A DNA stretch of 60,000 bases from contig NC_134031.1 of the NCBI RefSeq assembly GCF_964204645.1, positions 10,828,501 to 10,888,500 on the forward strand, read 5' to 3'. The position numbers and the translations under genes were made by a program. The DNA is from Tubulanus polymorphus. Taxonomy: Eukaryota > Nemertea > Palaeonemertea > Tubulaniformes > Tubulanidae. Each line of letters starts with the position of its first letter. Positions within the stretch are counted from its first letter, which is position 1. The notes under the pieces are model-generated. The model did no database searches, was not told the DNA's origin, and saw nothing but the letters and a program-made list of their open reading frames with translations. Of this stretch, positions 30,226 through 40,700 are shown one piece after another.

Positions 30226-31431
30226 ATGGGTCAAGAAAATATTTTTGAACGTGGAATGCGAGCATTATCTACAATTGAAGGTTCAAAAGGTGGTAGAGAA
30301 TTTCTCAGAATTATATGGAATGCACTCGATAGAATAAATAAAGAAGAACCAATTCCTAATATTGATATAAACAAATATTCACCATTTAAAAATCCAAATC
30401 CAAATCCTACTTTTGTTGATCCAGAAACTGATGAAGATTTTGCAAATCGATTAGATAAATTAAGAAATTCAACACCAGAAACATCGAGAAGAGACACTCA
30501 ACAAATTGATAATGATTCAAGTCAATTACAATTAACATTAGAAAAACAAATTGATAGTTTAAGAGATTCAGAAGAACTGATGAATAGTATATCAGATACA
30601 CCCGATACTGAAACTGTAATAAATCGAATACAATCTTTACTAGTAAAAGGATTACTTGATTTAACTGATGATGACTTAGAGGCATATCCTGAACAAACAC
30701 GTAGAGAAATTAAAGGTATGCAAGAATCGGCTGATAAAATTGCGAATGAAAAAAGTATAAGAGATATTGAAATTAGAAATTTAGAAAAAGAATTTACTGA
30801 TAAAAATAAAGAAATAGAACAATTAAAGTCTGATCTTAATCGTCAAGTAATTGATGAAATGGAATATAGACAAAAAGAATTACGTTTAGAAAAAGAAATT
30901 AATAATTTAAAAGATAATTTAGAAGTACAAAAATGTGAAAGAGATATATTATTAAAAGAATTTGGTAATAATTTTAAAAGATTAAAAGATGTTTTTAAAA
31001 ATTTGTTGATAAAACCAGATTCTAAAATATCATTGAAAGATAGAATAAAATTATTATTTAAATTAGAGGGAATAACAATTCTTTCAATTCTAACAGCTGT
31101 AACTATGTTATTTACAACAATTGGTTTAGCAATATCAAATGCTTTAAAATCTACTCCTACTCCAAATAAACCAGATAAGCCCCCAGGTAATAATTCTATA
31201 CAAGATAAAGTTAAAGATGGTTTAAAGAAATTAGCAAAATATTTATGGGAACTATCTAAAAAATCTGCTGCAGCATTGCCAGGAATTATTGCATCAATTG
31301 TTGGTTTTATATTGAAATCTGCAGGAAACATTATTAACTTTGCTGCTGAACATATTATTTTATTTTTAATTACAGTTGTAAGTGCTATTATTTTTGGGTT
31401 AGTAAACATGATATCAAAAAATATCAAGTAA
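30226..31431 (+). CDS. Coiled-coil, multi-pass membrane protein
   Basis: This intact 401-residue protein is the best copy of this gene. An N-terminal variable part (1-155) is followed by a long coiled coil (about 160-260). A conserved C-terminal part starts at SLKDRIKLLFKLEGIT. Three hydrophobic segments lie at about 282-304, 347-368 and 373-396, with a Pro-rich linker (TPTPNKPDKPP). The C-terminal half is a recurrent animal Polinton signature; its biochemical role is unknown to me. The start lacks the usual ATAAATG context (CTAGAATGGG), so a start upstream or altered control is possible. Confidence 0.7.
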   Translation: MGQENIFERGMRALSTIEGSKGGREFLRIIWNALDRINKEEPIPNIDINKYSPFKNPNPNPTFVDPETDEDFANRLDKLRNSTPETSRRDTQQIDNDSSQLQLTLEKQIDSLRDSEELMNSISDTPDTETVINRIQSLLVKGLLDLTDDDLEAYPEQTRREIKGMQESADKIANEKSIRDIEIRNLEKEFTDKNKEIEQLKSDLNRQVIDEMEYRQKELRLEKEINNLKDNLEVQKCERDILLKEFGNNFKRLKDVFKNLLIKPDSKISLKDRIKLLFKLEGITILSILTAVTMLFTTIGLAISNALKSTPTPNKPDKPPGNNSIQDKVKDGLKKLAKYLWELSKKSAAALPGIIASIVGFILKSAGNIINFAAEHIILFLITVVSAIIFGLVNMISKNIK

Positions 31432-31472
31432 ACATGATTAAAAATAAATAATTAATTTTTTTTGTTAAATAA

Positions 31473-32720
31473 ATGAGTGGGAGCTATATCAATCCTTCTA
31501 CGAATCATAGAATATCTAATGCTATTAAAGCAGAGAGATCACATCATGTAATTACTCATAACCCTTCTAATATTAATCCCGATGAAACTTTTTATGTTAG
31601 AATTCCGAGATTAACACAAAATACTTTTTACGTTCCAAATAGTATTTATTTATCAGCCGATATAAAAGTAATCGGTAATAATAATAATTATGTTGTCGAT
31701 AATGTTGGAAGATATTTGATTAAAAAATTAACTATAAAGATTGGTCCAGAAACAGTTTTCTCATTAGATGATTATAATCTATTCATGCATTATAAAGATT
31801 TATGGTTAACTAAAGAAAATAGAAATAATATGATATTTCAAGGAATCCAATCAGAAAACCAAAATAAATTAAGATCAGAAGCACATAATGCAATATTAAC
31901 TAATGCTGTAGATAAATTGATAAAAAGTATATATGGAAGCAAATATAAAATTCCATTAGACTTTCAATTGATAAATAACAATGCACCTTTATATAAATAC
32001 GCAATTCAAGAAGACGTTATATTCGAAATAACATTTGCTCCTGTAAATGAAATTGTAATATCTAGCGTTAATAAAGATATGAGTTATAAATTATCGAATA
32101 TATGTTTAGAATATGATACAGTAACTGATGAAAATATTTCAAGTATAATTCAAACTAAATACAATCAAGGATTTTCATTATTATATGATTATATTGATAA
32201 ATTTAAAACCGTAACTATCAATGCAAATGATGAAATTATCAATGAGAATATTAACTTCCCCAGAAGATCTATTAAAGGTATATTGATATTTTTTACAATT
32301 GCAACATATACTAATGGCGCCATAAATGTTGATAATTATTATAATCCTGAAATAACAAAAGTAGAAATAACTATCGAAGGAATAGCAAATAAAATATTTT
32401 GTCAAGGAATGAGAATGATTGATCAATGGCCAGAAATTAGAAAACATTTTATGAATGAAAAAGTGAAATCATCTGAAAATTGTAATATTAATCAAATTGA
32501 TTATTATACCGGCAATAAATATGCATTATGGTTAGATTTTAGAACAACAGAGGATAATTCATTACATGGTTCTGGAAAAAAATTACAAAACACTAAAGAT
32601 GGAATACAATTATTCATGACAAAGAATGAAGGAATCAAAAATTTCAAAATGCACATTTATATTATATCTGACGCGCAATTAAATATTGTAAATTCTCAAT
32701 TAAATAGTGTTATGTATTAA
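31473..32720 (+). CDS. Major capsid protein candidate, intact
   Basis: The 415-residue frame starts at T-tract plus GTTAAATAAATG. The N-terminal jelly-roll-like region includes RIPRLTQNTFYVPNSIYL (44-61) and NVGRYLIKKLTIKIG (77-91), followed by DYNLFMHYKDLWL (100-112), which I recognise from Polinton capsid proteins. The C-terminal half is beta-rich and ends NSQLNSVMY. No cleavage protease is found in the element. The protein differs from the Pol-D copy at few positions, so it is conserved while PolB in the same element is decayed. The assignment rests on recognition, not on a structure search. Confidence 0.72.
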   Translation: MSGSYINPSTNHRISNAIKAERSHHVITHNPSNINPDETFYVRIPRLTQNTFYVPNSIYLSADIKVIGNNNNYVVDNVGRYLIKKLTIKIGPETVFSLDDYNLFMHYKDLWLTKENRNNMIFQGIQSENQNKLRSEAHNAILTNAVDKLIKSIYGSKYKIPLDFQLINNNAPLYKYAIQEDVIFEITFAPVNEIVISSVNKDMSYKLSNICLEYDTVTDENISSIIQTKYNQGFSLLYDYIDKFKTVTINANDEIINENINFPRRSIKGILIFFTIATYTNGAINVDNYYNPEITKVEITIEGIANKIFCQGMRMIDQWPEIRKHFMNEKVKSSENCNINQIDYYTGNKYALWLDFRTTEDNSLHGSGKKLQNTKDGIQLFMTKNEGIKNFKMHIYIISDAQLNIVNSQLNSVMY

Positions 32721-32752
32721 AATTCTAACTTCAATAAAAATTAATATAATAA

Positions 32753-33877
32753 ATGGAAGGTGGAATATATGAAATACAAACTCCAAGTGAAATGATAACA
32801 GATATATATTATATATTACCTTATGATGAATACATTAAGTATTTTGGAGATTACTTTAATCAATTCAAATATAGAATAAGTAAAATAAAAGATAATATTG
32901 AAACTAAAATAGAAAATAATATTGAAACTAAAATAGAAGATAAGAATGATATTGAATATAAAATAGAAGATAATATTGAAACTAAAATAGAAGATGTAAC
33001 AGCATCTACATCTTATAATATACCCTCTACATATGATATTGAATCAAAAAAAGATTATTATAATCCAAAATATTGTGATGTATGTAAGAAATATATATCG
33101 TATAAAAATTGGGCATCACATAAGAAATCAAAGAAACATATAGAAAAAGAAAAGAATAATAATGATAATAATATATCAGTTAGTAATATAAAAGATAATG
33201 TTAACCCAATTGAAACAAATGATACCATAGATAATATAACAGATAATGTAATAAATAATGTTAACCCAATTGAAACTAATGATAATGATATAACAGATAA
33301 TGAAATAATTGATGATTCTAAAAAACATTGTAACATTTGTAATTTAGATATTTCTAAAAGTAATTTTTCTAAACATAAAAAATCTAAGGGGCACATAGAA
33401 AATGAAAAAGAATTAATATGTGATTATTGTAATAAAAAAATTGAACCTGTTGATAAAATTACTCATTATAAATCAAAATTACATCTAATTAATGTTTATA
33501 AAGATGTGGGTATGTTACCATTGTTAAATAACCCTTTAGAATATTTCAAATATTTTGATTATAATATTAACCAATATGAAATATTCTATAATTTGTTATT
33601 ACGTAAATTTTTAGATTAAGCAAACGATAATCTTGACCAAATGTATAAATTATTATATTTGAGAAGAAAAGATTCAACTTATTTGATAATTAATTTTGGA
33701 TATGATATTGATTTTTATTATTATGATTTTGATGAAAACTTTGAAAAAATAAAAATGCCTACTGATTATAGATTAATGATGGCTCGACTAAACTCAATAA
33801 ATATGCCAAAGACTTCTGATGAATTTGATATAAACAATGATGATTTTATAAATGTATTAGAAACAAAATTAGACTAA
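32753..33877 (+). pseudogene. Three-finger protein of Pol-B, one stop
   Basis: 288 codons are open, then TAA at 33617-33619. The C-terminal domain continues in the same register to 33877. It has three C2H2-like fingers: KYCDVCKKYI, KHCNICNLDI and ICDYCNKKI, each with HxxSKxH-type ends. The N-terminal repeat array is DNIETKIE-type (9 residues, about 32890-33000) instead of the NNVIPSTS of Pol-A and Pol-D. Function unknown; nucleic-acid binding is likely. Confidence 0.7.
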
Positions 33878-34296
33878 TTATTATAAAACTATTTATATAT
33901 CTATAAAAATATTTATATATCTATGCACTAGACGTATGAGTAAGAAAGTAAGAACCCAAGAATCCTTGCCAAGAAATATAAATTATAAACATGAATTATA
34001 AACATAAATTATAAACATAAATTATAAACATAAATTATAAATATAAATTATAAACATAAATTATAAACATAAATTATAAATATAAATTATAAACATAAAT
34101 TATAAACATAGTTTTAATATATAATTTTTCATTATTGTATATTTCATTTAATAATTCATATTTCTATGGACTAGACGTACGTAAGAATCCAAGATTCTTG
34201 CCAAGAAAGTAAAAAGGTAAGAATCTTACTTTCTTACTCATACGTCTAGTATATAGAAATATAAATTAGTTTCTATAATATTCCAAATTATAAATT
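33878..34296. repeat. Convergence spacer of Pol-B: hairpins and ATAAATTATAAAC tandem array
   Basis: A (ATAAATTATAAAC/T)n array spans about 33976-34110. Arms with ACTAGACGTA(C/T)G at 33928 and 34170 and their reverse complement (CGTCTAGTATATAG) near 34242 form a hairpin. It lies where rightward and leftward transcription meet and could terminate both. Confidence 0.75.
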
Positions 34297-34908
34297 TTAT
34301 TTTATAAATTTATATTCATATGGAAATTGTAGTCTCAGTAATTATTTTGAACCTTTATTATTCTTTAATTTATTCATATATTCATCATGTAATTCAGTAG
34401 GTATAATTTGATTTTCTTCCAATGATTGTTGCATAGATTTTTTATCTTTGTTATAAAATAAAACTAGAAATCTTATATTCTCCCTAAAGTCTTTAACAAT
34501 TGAATTATATTTTTGATTTAAAACCCATGGTGTTATCCCCAAATGTCTTCCAGAGAAAGCTAGATAACATAACTCACTTTCTCTAACTTTTGAATCATGT
34601 AAATTTGCGCAATCATCTATAACGAATAATGTATTTGATCCTTTATAAGTATCAATTGCTATTTTTATACAATTATCTAAATTTTCTTTTACTGTTTTAG
34701 GATCTAATATAATAAACTTTTTTATCTTAACTATATCTCTATTATATCTTTTATTCATTTCATAAGTAGGGCAGAATAATATTATATTATCAAAATGATT
34801 CTTATAAATAGTTTCTAACAAATCTAATATGAAATGTGTTTTACCACAGTTGGTTACACCAGTAACTAACATATTATGTGGTTCAAATATAAATAAATCT
34901 TTTTTCAT
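34297..34908 (-). CDS. ATP: Packaging ATPase of Pol-B, slightly shortened
   Basis: This 188-residue frame (34342-34908) has Walker A GVTNCGKT and Walker B LFVIDD intact. It passes the point where Pol-A is frameshifted. A stop after NNKGSK cuts about 15 residues compared with the Pol-A tail, which is still readable to 34297. This is the most complete ATPase of the window and may retain activity. Confidence 0.85.
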
Positions 34909-35983
34909 TTATTCTTTTAATTTTACTAGATAAAATCCATTCATTAAATTTATCATCATATCCTTTATATTTCACCAAAGAATACTTTTTTCCTTTAAGA
35001 GTTTTTGTTTTCAATACTTTTTCTATTTTGTATTCTATTTCATCTGGGTTTGGTACAAGTGATAATTCTTGTTCATAGAAATAACCTAATATTTCTGCAT
35101 CTTTTAGATCTAGTTTATAAACAAATGGTTTAGTTAATATTATCTTTTTAATCTTGAATATTTCTTCAGTAAAATTAGGGGTATAACCTTTATAAAATGT
35201 TTTTCTATATTTAGATATTCTTACGTGTTGTCCAATTTTAAATTTAGGTTCGCCGAAATCATGTGTAACAAATGCTCCATATAAATTATTCCAAACTATT
35301 TCTGAATTATCTTCTTTTCTAGCTTGTATAGGTTTCATATTTATAGAACTATGTTTAGAATTATTATAACCTTTCACTAAATCATCTAACACATCGATAT
35401 ATTTATATGTTTCATTAGCAGTAAAATATTTCCACATTCTAGTTTTCAATGTTTTATTAAATCTTTCTATAATAGATGCTTTTTTATCTGAATGTGTTGA
35501 AAAATATTCTACATCGTTATCAGATAATAGTTTTTTAAAATGTTTGTTATAAAATTCTTTACCTTCATCAAATTGTATCTTATCTGGAATAGCTTCTTTA
35601 AATATATTCTTAAAAGCATTTGTTACTTCTATACCAGTTTTATTTTTGATTGGAATTGACCATGCGTATCTACTGAATATATCTATAACATTTAATATCC
35701 AGAAATATCCTTTGTTGTATTCCTCTAAGTTCTTCATATCAATTAAATCTGCTTGCCATTGTTGATCGATATATGAAACCATAACCTTTCTTGTTAAATA
35801 AGTTTTATCCATTTTCTTGTGGATTTGATATGTTGGTTGATTTTGTAACCATGATTTTAATTCACTATATTTTATATTTTCATTATCAGATTTAATTTTA
35901 TTCCATAATTCTGAAACGTTAGAATATGATACTTCACTTTCTGGGTTGTAATATAAATCTCTTAAATATTGTTCTTTTTTCAT
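34883..35983 (-). CDS. INT: Integrase with chromodomain, Pol-B
   Basis: The 366-residue frame keeps the acidic residues in QADLID, QFDEGKEF and IIERFNKT and the chromodomain (KYSLVKYKGYDDKFNEW). Small in-frame losses near DV/LDD and KDA distinguish it from Pol-A. Its end overlaps the ATPase start by 26 bp, because it has one more T than Pol-A in the last codons and because the ATPase start region lacks a stop in this frame. Confidence 0.88.
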   Translation of the reverse strand: MKKEQYLRDLYYNPESEVSYSNVSELWNKIKSDNENIKYSELKSWLQNQPTYQIHKKMDKTYLTRKVMVSYIDQQWQADLIDMKNLEEYNKGYFWILNVIDIFSRYAWSIPIKNKTGIEVTNAFKNIFKEAIPDKIQFDEGKEFYNKHFKKLLSDNDVEYFSTHSDKKASIIERFNKTLKTRMWKYFTANETYKYIDVLDDLVKGYNNSKHSSINMKPIQARKEDNSEIVWNNLYGAFVTHDFGEPKFKIGQHVRISKYRKTFYKGYTPNFTEEIFKIKKIILTKPFVYKLDLKDAEILGYFYEQELSLVPNPDEIEYKIEKVLKTKTLKGKKYSLVKYKGYDDKFNEWILSSKIKRINEKRFIYI

Positions 35984-35989
35984 CTTATT

Positions 35990-36359
35990 CTAATCCATTA
36001 ATAATAATTTAGATTTAGTTTCAATGGCTTTATGATTTGACTTATTTTCTGGTATGATAGGTTTATTGTCATTGGAATCATCTTTATCATCAGATTTGAA
36101 TTTTGATTTTTATATTACACCGGATAATATAATAACTGTTACTAATCCAATTGTAATATATAATTTATAATAACTTCCAGCATTAGAAGAATCAGATGGA
36201 TTATTATTTGAATCAATATCAGATAAAGTCTGTGATTCATTTATATCAGTTAATTTCTTTTTCTTAGCTTTTTTTTAATTCTGCAGATCTTTTACCTAAT
36301 TCTCTTGCCCATTTAATTTGTTTCTCGGATCTAGCATTTTTCTTAACTCCATCACTCAT
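35990..36359 (-). pseudogene. X2 of Pol-B, frameshifted
   Basis: The ATG at 36357-36359 overlaps X1. The frame is lost in a poly-A tract near 36275; the membrane segment region (ITIGLV.. equivalent) is still visible near 36120-36165. Confidence 0.7.
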
Positions 36360-36360
36360 T

Positions 36361-36954
36361 TATTTTAGTTAATTTTTGTTCTGATTCATTTTCTGTTTCA
36401 CGGTTTGGTTGTAGTACATCTGTTTCATTCTAACCTGATTTATATTCCATAGGTTTGATGTTCGAAAATGTTATGACGCCAGTAGAAATTAATGTCATAA
36501 CAGATCCTAATTGAAATGAAGCATAACCAACCCATTTTTGTAATTCAGTCATAACTAAGTAGTCATTTTTCAAATCACTATATAATTTATTTTCATCATC
36601 AATTGATATTAACCGGTTACATAATTTTGAATAACATTTGACAATACCATCTGAAATAGAATCATTTATTCGGGCTAATCTTGCCTCTTCATAAATCTTA
36701 ACATATTTTATTACTTTATCTGGTTTCATAGCATCTAATTCTTGAAAAGTAATGATTCTATTTAAAAACTCTTTAGATTTTCCACCAGCAATCAATAGTT
36801 CTAGATGGTGTTTACAATATAAATAGTATTCATAATCAATATTACAATGAACTTGAGCACAATTAGTTACAATTGTATCTTTATTATCACTTATACCCAA
36901 ATCATCTAATGTCTTTTCAATATCAATACTATTCTTACTCGATTTCTTTGACAT
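36361..36954 (-). pseudogene. X1 of Pol-B, stop before the acidic tail
   Basis: 174 codons (36430-36954) are nearly identical to X1 of Pol-A, including the membrane segment. A TAG near 36431 replaces a Lys codon, removing about 28 tail residues. It may still be functional. Confidence 0.7.
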
Positions 36955-37257
36955 TTATATTAGAGAAATTTAATAAGAAAAATATTATAAGTATTATAAA
37001 ATGATACTAGATAGTTAAAGTTAAAGAATTCTAGTATTGACTACTGATACTAGCTATTTGAATTTAAAGAATTTCTATTTGAATCTATTCAAAATATAAT
37101 GTATTCTCTTTTTGAAAAGAAAATATTAAAAATATAATAGAATTCACTAGCTAGTTGAAGTTATTGTTTTTTTTATTATATTTTATTTAAATTAGGATTT
37201 AGATTATCTCACTACTATTGTCTATCTATTAGGAGCAGTAATTATAACTGTCCAGAT

Positions 37258-37446
37258 AAGTCATTTCGGATCCTTGATATCAAATTCCTCAACGTATTGT
37301 TCATTATTTGGATCATTGTTCCATTGATCAATAAATTTCTTTGCCTTTGTTAACTGTTCTAAATATAACTGTAAATCTAGTTTATTAGATTTTATTTTAT
37401 TTTCTTTCTTTTCAAGTTTTTTATTGTATTCATCATTCCTTTCCAT
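37258..37446 (-). pseudogene. HNH gene 3' fragment
   Basis: It matches the last 60 codons of the HNH gene, but with the IWNWKNLRP part of the nuclease motif deleted. 37447-37500 next to it resembles the PolB 3' end and OB-gene leader. A third scrap of the HNH end (TCATTTCGGATCC) lies near 37548. The block is a recombined patchwork. Confidence 0.7.
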
Positions 37447-37500
37447 TTATAAATCAAATTTTTATTAAAATTGATTAACATTTTAGAATCCTCTTCCATT

Positions 37501-38484
37501 TCTTCGACTAACGTCATCCTTTTTCATTCCTCGCTGCTTTTGATAAGTCATTTCGGATCCTCGATAATAAATCCTTAACTGAAAATCAATTCAACGAAAC
37601 GACTGGTGGAAATAATATTTCATAAACATATATATTTATTATGTAAATTTTAGCGATCGATAATAGAACAATGGAGAACAATAGAAAATCTGTTCAATCG
37701 GACCGGTTATTGCGCAATACACAGTTATATTTTTATTCTGTAAACTACAACATTCAAACATAGAACTGTAACCAATCAATATTGAGCAGCTGTCTCCGTC
37801 AACAACGATCAATAATAGAACAATGGAGAACAATAGAAAAGCGGTCCAATCGGACCGGTTATTACGCAATACTTAGTTAACAGTAAACAATCAATACAGA
37901 ACAACCGCCGCCATTAACAACGATCAATAATAGAACAATGGAGAACAATAGAAAAGCGGTTCAATCGGACCGGTTATTGCGCAATACACAGTTAACAGTA
38001 ATCAATACAATATCAAAACAGATATATACAATCGAGATTACATTTTTGATATCTATATTACAAAGACCTTCAGTGTGTTACGAGAGTTTCATCCTCCATT
38101 TCTATTGATTCCTGAGTTTCACTATCCAGCAGCATTAGTTCCTTTTCCGATGGTTGGCTTAGAATTTCTGGTTCACCTTTGTGTTCCATTTTAATCTAAA
38201 AGATATCGTGAAAATGAATTACTGTACTTAAATATGTTTAAAGGTTTCCCTACTTCATAATATATGTACTTACATTTAGATTTACAACTGTAAACTGTGT
38301 TTTGAGAGAGAATATCCAATACGTACTATGTATGTGAAAGTTGATTTCTAACTGCCGACGTGGCGCACGTTCGACCAAACTAATTATTTCTGCACAGATG
38401 TTCCTTTATGATGAAGTTAATTAATTCTTTAGAATTGAAAACAAGATATATTTGACAACATATGTTTTAGTAGTAAGCAAAAGC
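37501..38484. repeat. Foreign insert in the HNH end of Pol-B with three imperfect repeats
   Basis: Three copies start CGAT(C/C)(G/A)ATAATAGAACAATGG at 37654, 37806 and 37921 (spacings 152 and 115), each with CAATCGGACCGGTTATT. No gene is supported. Its composition is closer to host than to the element. Confidence 0.7.
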
Positions 38485-39112
38485 TTATGTATGCGGTTCA
38501 TTCTGTGAAATACTATTCCATAATTCAACAAATGTCTTTGCTTTATCCAGTTGATCTAAATATAACTGTAAATCTAGTTTATTAGATTTAATTATGTTTT
38601 CCTTCTTTTCTAAAGGTCTTAGATTCTTCCAATTCCAAATAAGTTTTTTATTGTATTCATCATGTCAAATTTAGAAATCGGCAACACGTGATCAATATGA
38701 AAGTATTCACCATAATTATCTATATTCATTTTATCATCGAATTGATATATTATCCATGATTTGAGAAATTCATCTGAACAACCCAACAAATTAGATAATG
38801 TTTCTGAATGCGTTTCTTTGTTGAATAATTGTGTTAATCTAGATCTTAAACATTGTTTCAATCTAAAATTAAGATCCCTCATATATTCTGTCATATAATC
38901 ATTATAAGCTTCTCTATTATCTTCTCGATATTGTTTGGTATATAATTTAGTACAAGTTTTACAGCAATATTGAAAACCATCTTTGCTAATGTTACGCTTA
39001 TTAAATTCTGTTATAGCTAATTTATTTCACATTTAGAACACTTCTTGTAGTATATGTTTATAACACCAGTGTTATTTGTAATATTGATAGTTTGTGGTTG
39101 TTCTGGTTCCAT
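38485..39112 (-). pseudogene. HNH gene of Pol-B, diverged C-terminus, frameshifts
   Basis: It starts at ATAATAAATG just inside the right TIR. A 4-bp deletion near 39028 and a one-base loss near 38660 break the frame. The HIDHVLPISKF and NWKNLRPLEKKENIIKSNK regions are present. The end differs from Pol-A (LDQLDKAKTFVELWNS), with its own stop at 38485. The Cys missing in Pol-A is present here (CCKTCTK). Confidence 0.8.
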
Positions 39113-39119
39113 TTATTAT

Positions 39120-39517
39120 ACATATTTTTTTACTAAATTCATTTTAGAAGTTCAATGATTTATATCATGTATTATTTCAATCACACTTTACTAACACTTT
39201 TAATGTTTAAAAATCTAACTCATACAAATATAAATATTGAAATAATGTTTAAAATATATCTATCTATATATTCTATAAGAGCTTACACTTTTATATTGAA
39301 TAATCTGTCAATTTAAATGTTATTCATATATATTTTATCCATATATATCAATATTTTAAGAGTAATAGGGGTAATAGGCTTTCAGGTTAAAGGTTGAAAG
39401 GGCGAGGGAGTAAAAAATGAAAAATATGAAAATAATAATAATTTCTATTTGAATTAGGAGTGAAACTCATAAAAAATGAAAAATAAATTCGAGCGTGCGA
39501 GAATTATTTAGATTACT
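39120..39517 (-). repeat. Right TIR of Pol-B, terminal arm shortened
   Basis: The inner part matches the other TIRs. The foldback begins at 39361 with AGTAATAGGGGTAATAGGC, but most of the closing arm is missing; only ATTACT remains before the duplication TAGATT at 39518-39523. TATA box at 39288-39295. Confidence 0.85.
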
Positions 39518-39523
39518 TAGATT
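39518..39523. repeat. Target-site duplication TAGATT, right of Pol-B
   Basis: Matches 21371-21376; the Pol-C PolB gene resumes directly after it (GACTAAATG). Confidence 0.9.
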
Positions 39524-40700
39524 GACTAAATGAAATATATCTATGTTCTTTTTTTAGGATCATTCCTTGTTTTAGATAAAACTTTAACATTCTATAATGT
39601 ACTACATAATTATATTTATCTTCTTGAGTTACCATTAACTTTTCCGTATGAATATGATTTTCGGGTTTAATTCTTTTTTGATAATTTGATAATTCTTCGT
39701 GAGTTACAGTTTTATGTTCGGGACAGTATTCTGGATTTAAATTTAATATGTTCAGGATATTCTAAATCTACAACAAAGAAGTAACCAGTATCTGAATCAT
39801 CTGCAATATCTAGGATTCTTTTCTTCCAATCAAATTTATCATTATTTTCATGTTGTAAAACTTCACTTATTTCAAATACTCCATAAGGTTGTGGTTCCAT
39901 CATTGCCCAACCATACAAATTATTTGCATCTATATATAATAACTTATATCCGGGGTTATCATTTACATTGAAATATCTATCACCTAATACACCTGAAACT
40001 CCTCCTCTTATAGATTTTCAAATAATAGTAATTGATCTATATTTGTTAACAAATCAATTCTGGGCTAGAATAACAATGACAGGATCAATATTAAAATATT
40101 TTAGGTTTACATCTCTAAACCTTTCGAATATATCCGATAATAATAATACATCTGATTTTAAATATAAATCTACTAATTGTCCATGATTTTTCATTCCAAA
40201 ATGATTCCAAATATTCAATGTTCTATTATATACTTCATCTTTAACATATTCATTTTTTAATTCATCGTAGAATTGTTCTTTCAATAATTCAGTTATGTTA
40301 AAATCATTATGCGATTTATAAAATGAATATGGAATTGCGCCTTTATATCTCATTAATTGGAAATCATCATTATTTGGGTAGTGTTGTTTTAATATTTTTA
40401 ATTCATCATCAACTAATGATTTTGATAAGTTATCTAATTTAACTGTTTAAAAATCTATATGAATCTCTAAATCTTAGGCAACCAAATTGGAATGATATAT
40501 AATTCTCAGATGTTCTAGCTAACATTTTAAATTTATAAGTTGGTATTTTATCTTTTGATCTATTTAGTTTCTAATATATCATCTTTATATTCTAATTTCA
40601 ATTTATTCTCTAAATGTGTTTTAGTTTTATTGTGTCTTGCTTTTTGGGATTTATCTATATTGATATTACATGTTGAACAGTAGTACTTATTTGCTTCCAT
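39524..40700 (-). pseudogene. POLB: PolB 5' part of Pol-C, large internal deletion
   Basis: The gene starts at 40698-40700. After about 45 codons of the finger region a deletion near 40565 joins it to RSKDKIPTYKFKM, far downstream, so the exonuclease motif is lost. Motif A region (ANNLYGWAMMEPQPYG) lies at about 39890-39930. Several frameshifts are present. Confidence 0.88.

Larger units (their letters stand above)
21377..39517 (-). mobile_element. Pol-B: Polinton inserted in the PolB gene of Pol-C
   Basis: This 18,141-bp element runs opposite to Pol-A: PolB is at the left and HNH at the right. Gene order is the same. It is longer than Pol-A because the HNH end carries about 1 kb of extra repeat-bearing DNA and duplicated HNH pieces. 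Intact-looking genes are the coiled-coil membrane protein, the capsid candidate, the acidic protein and the integrase. PolB, penton, e, f, g, HNH and X2 are broken. Confidence 0.93.
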
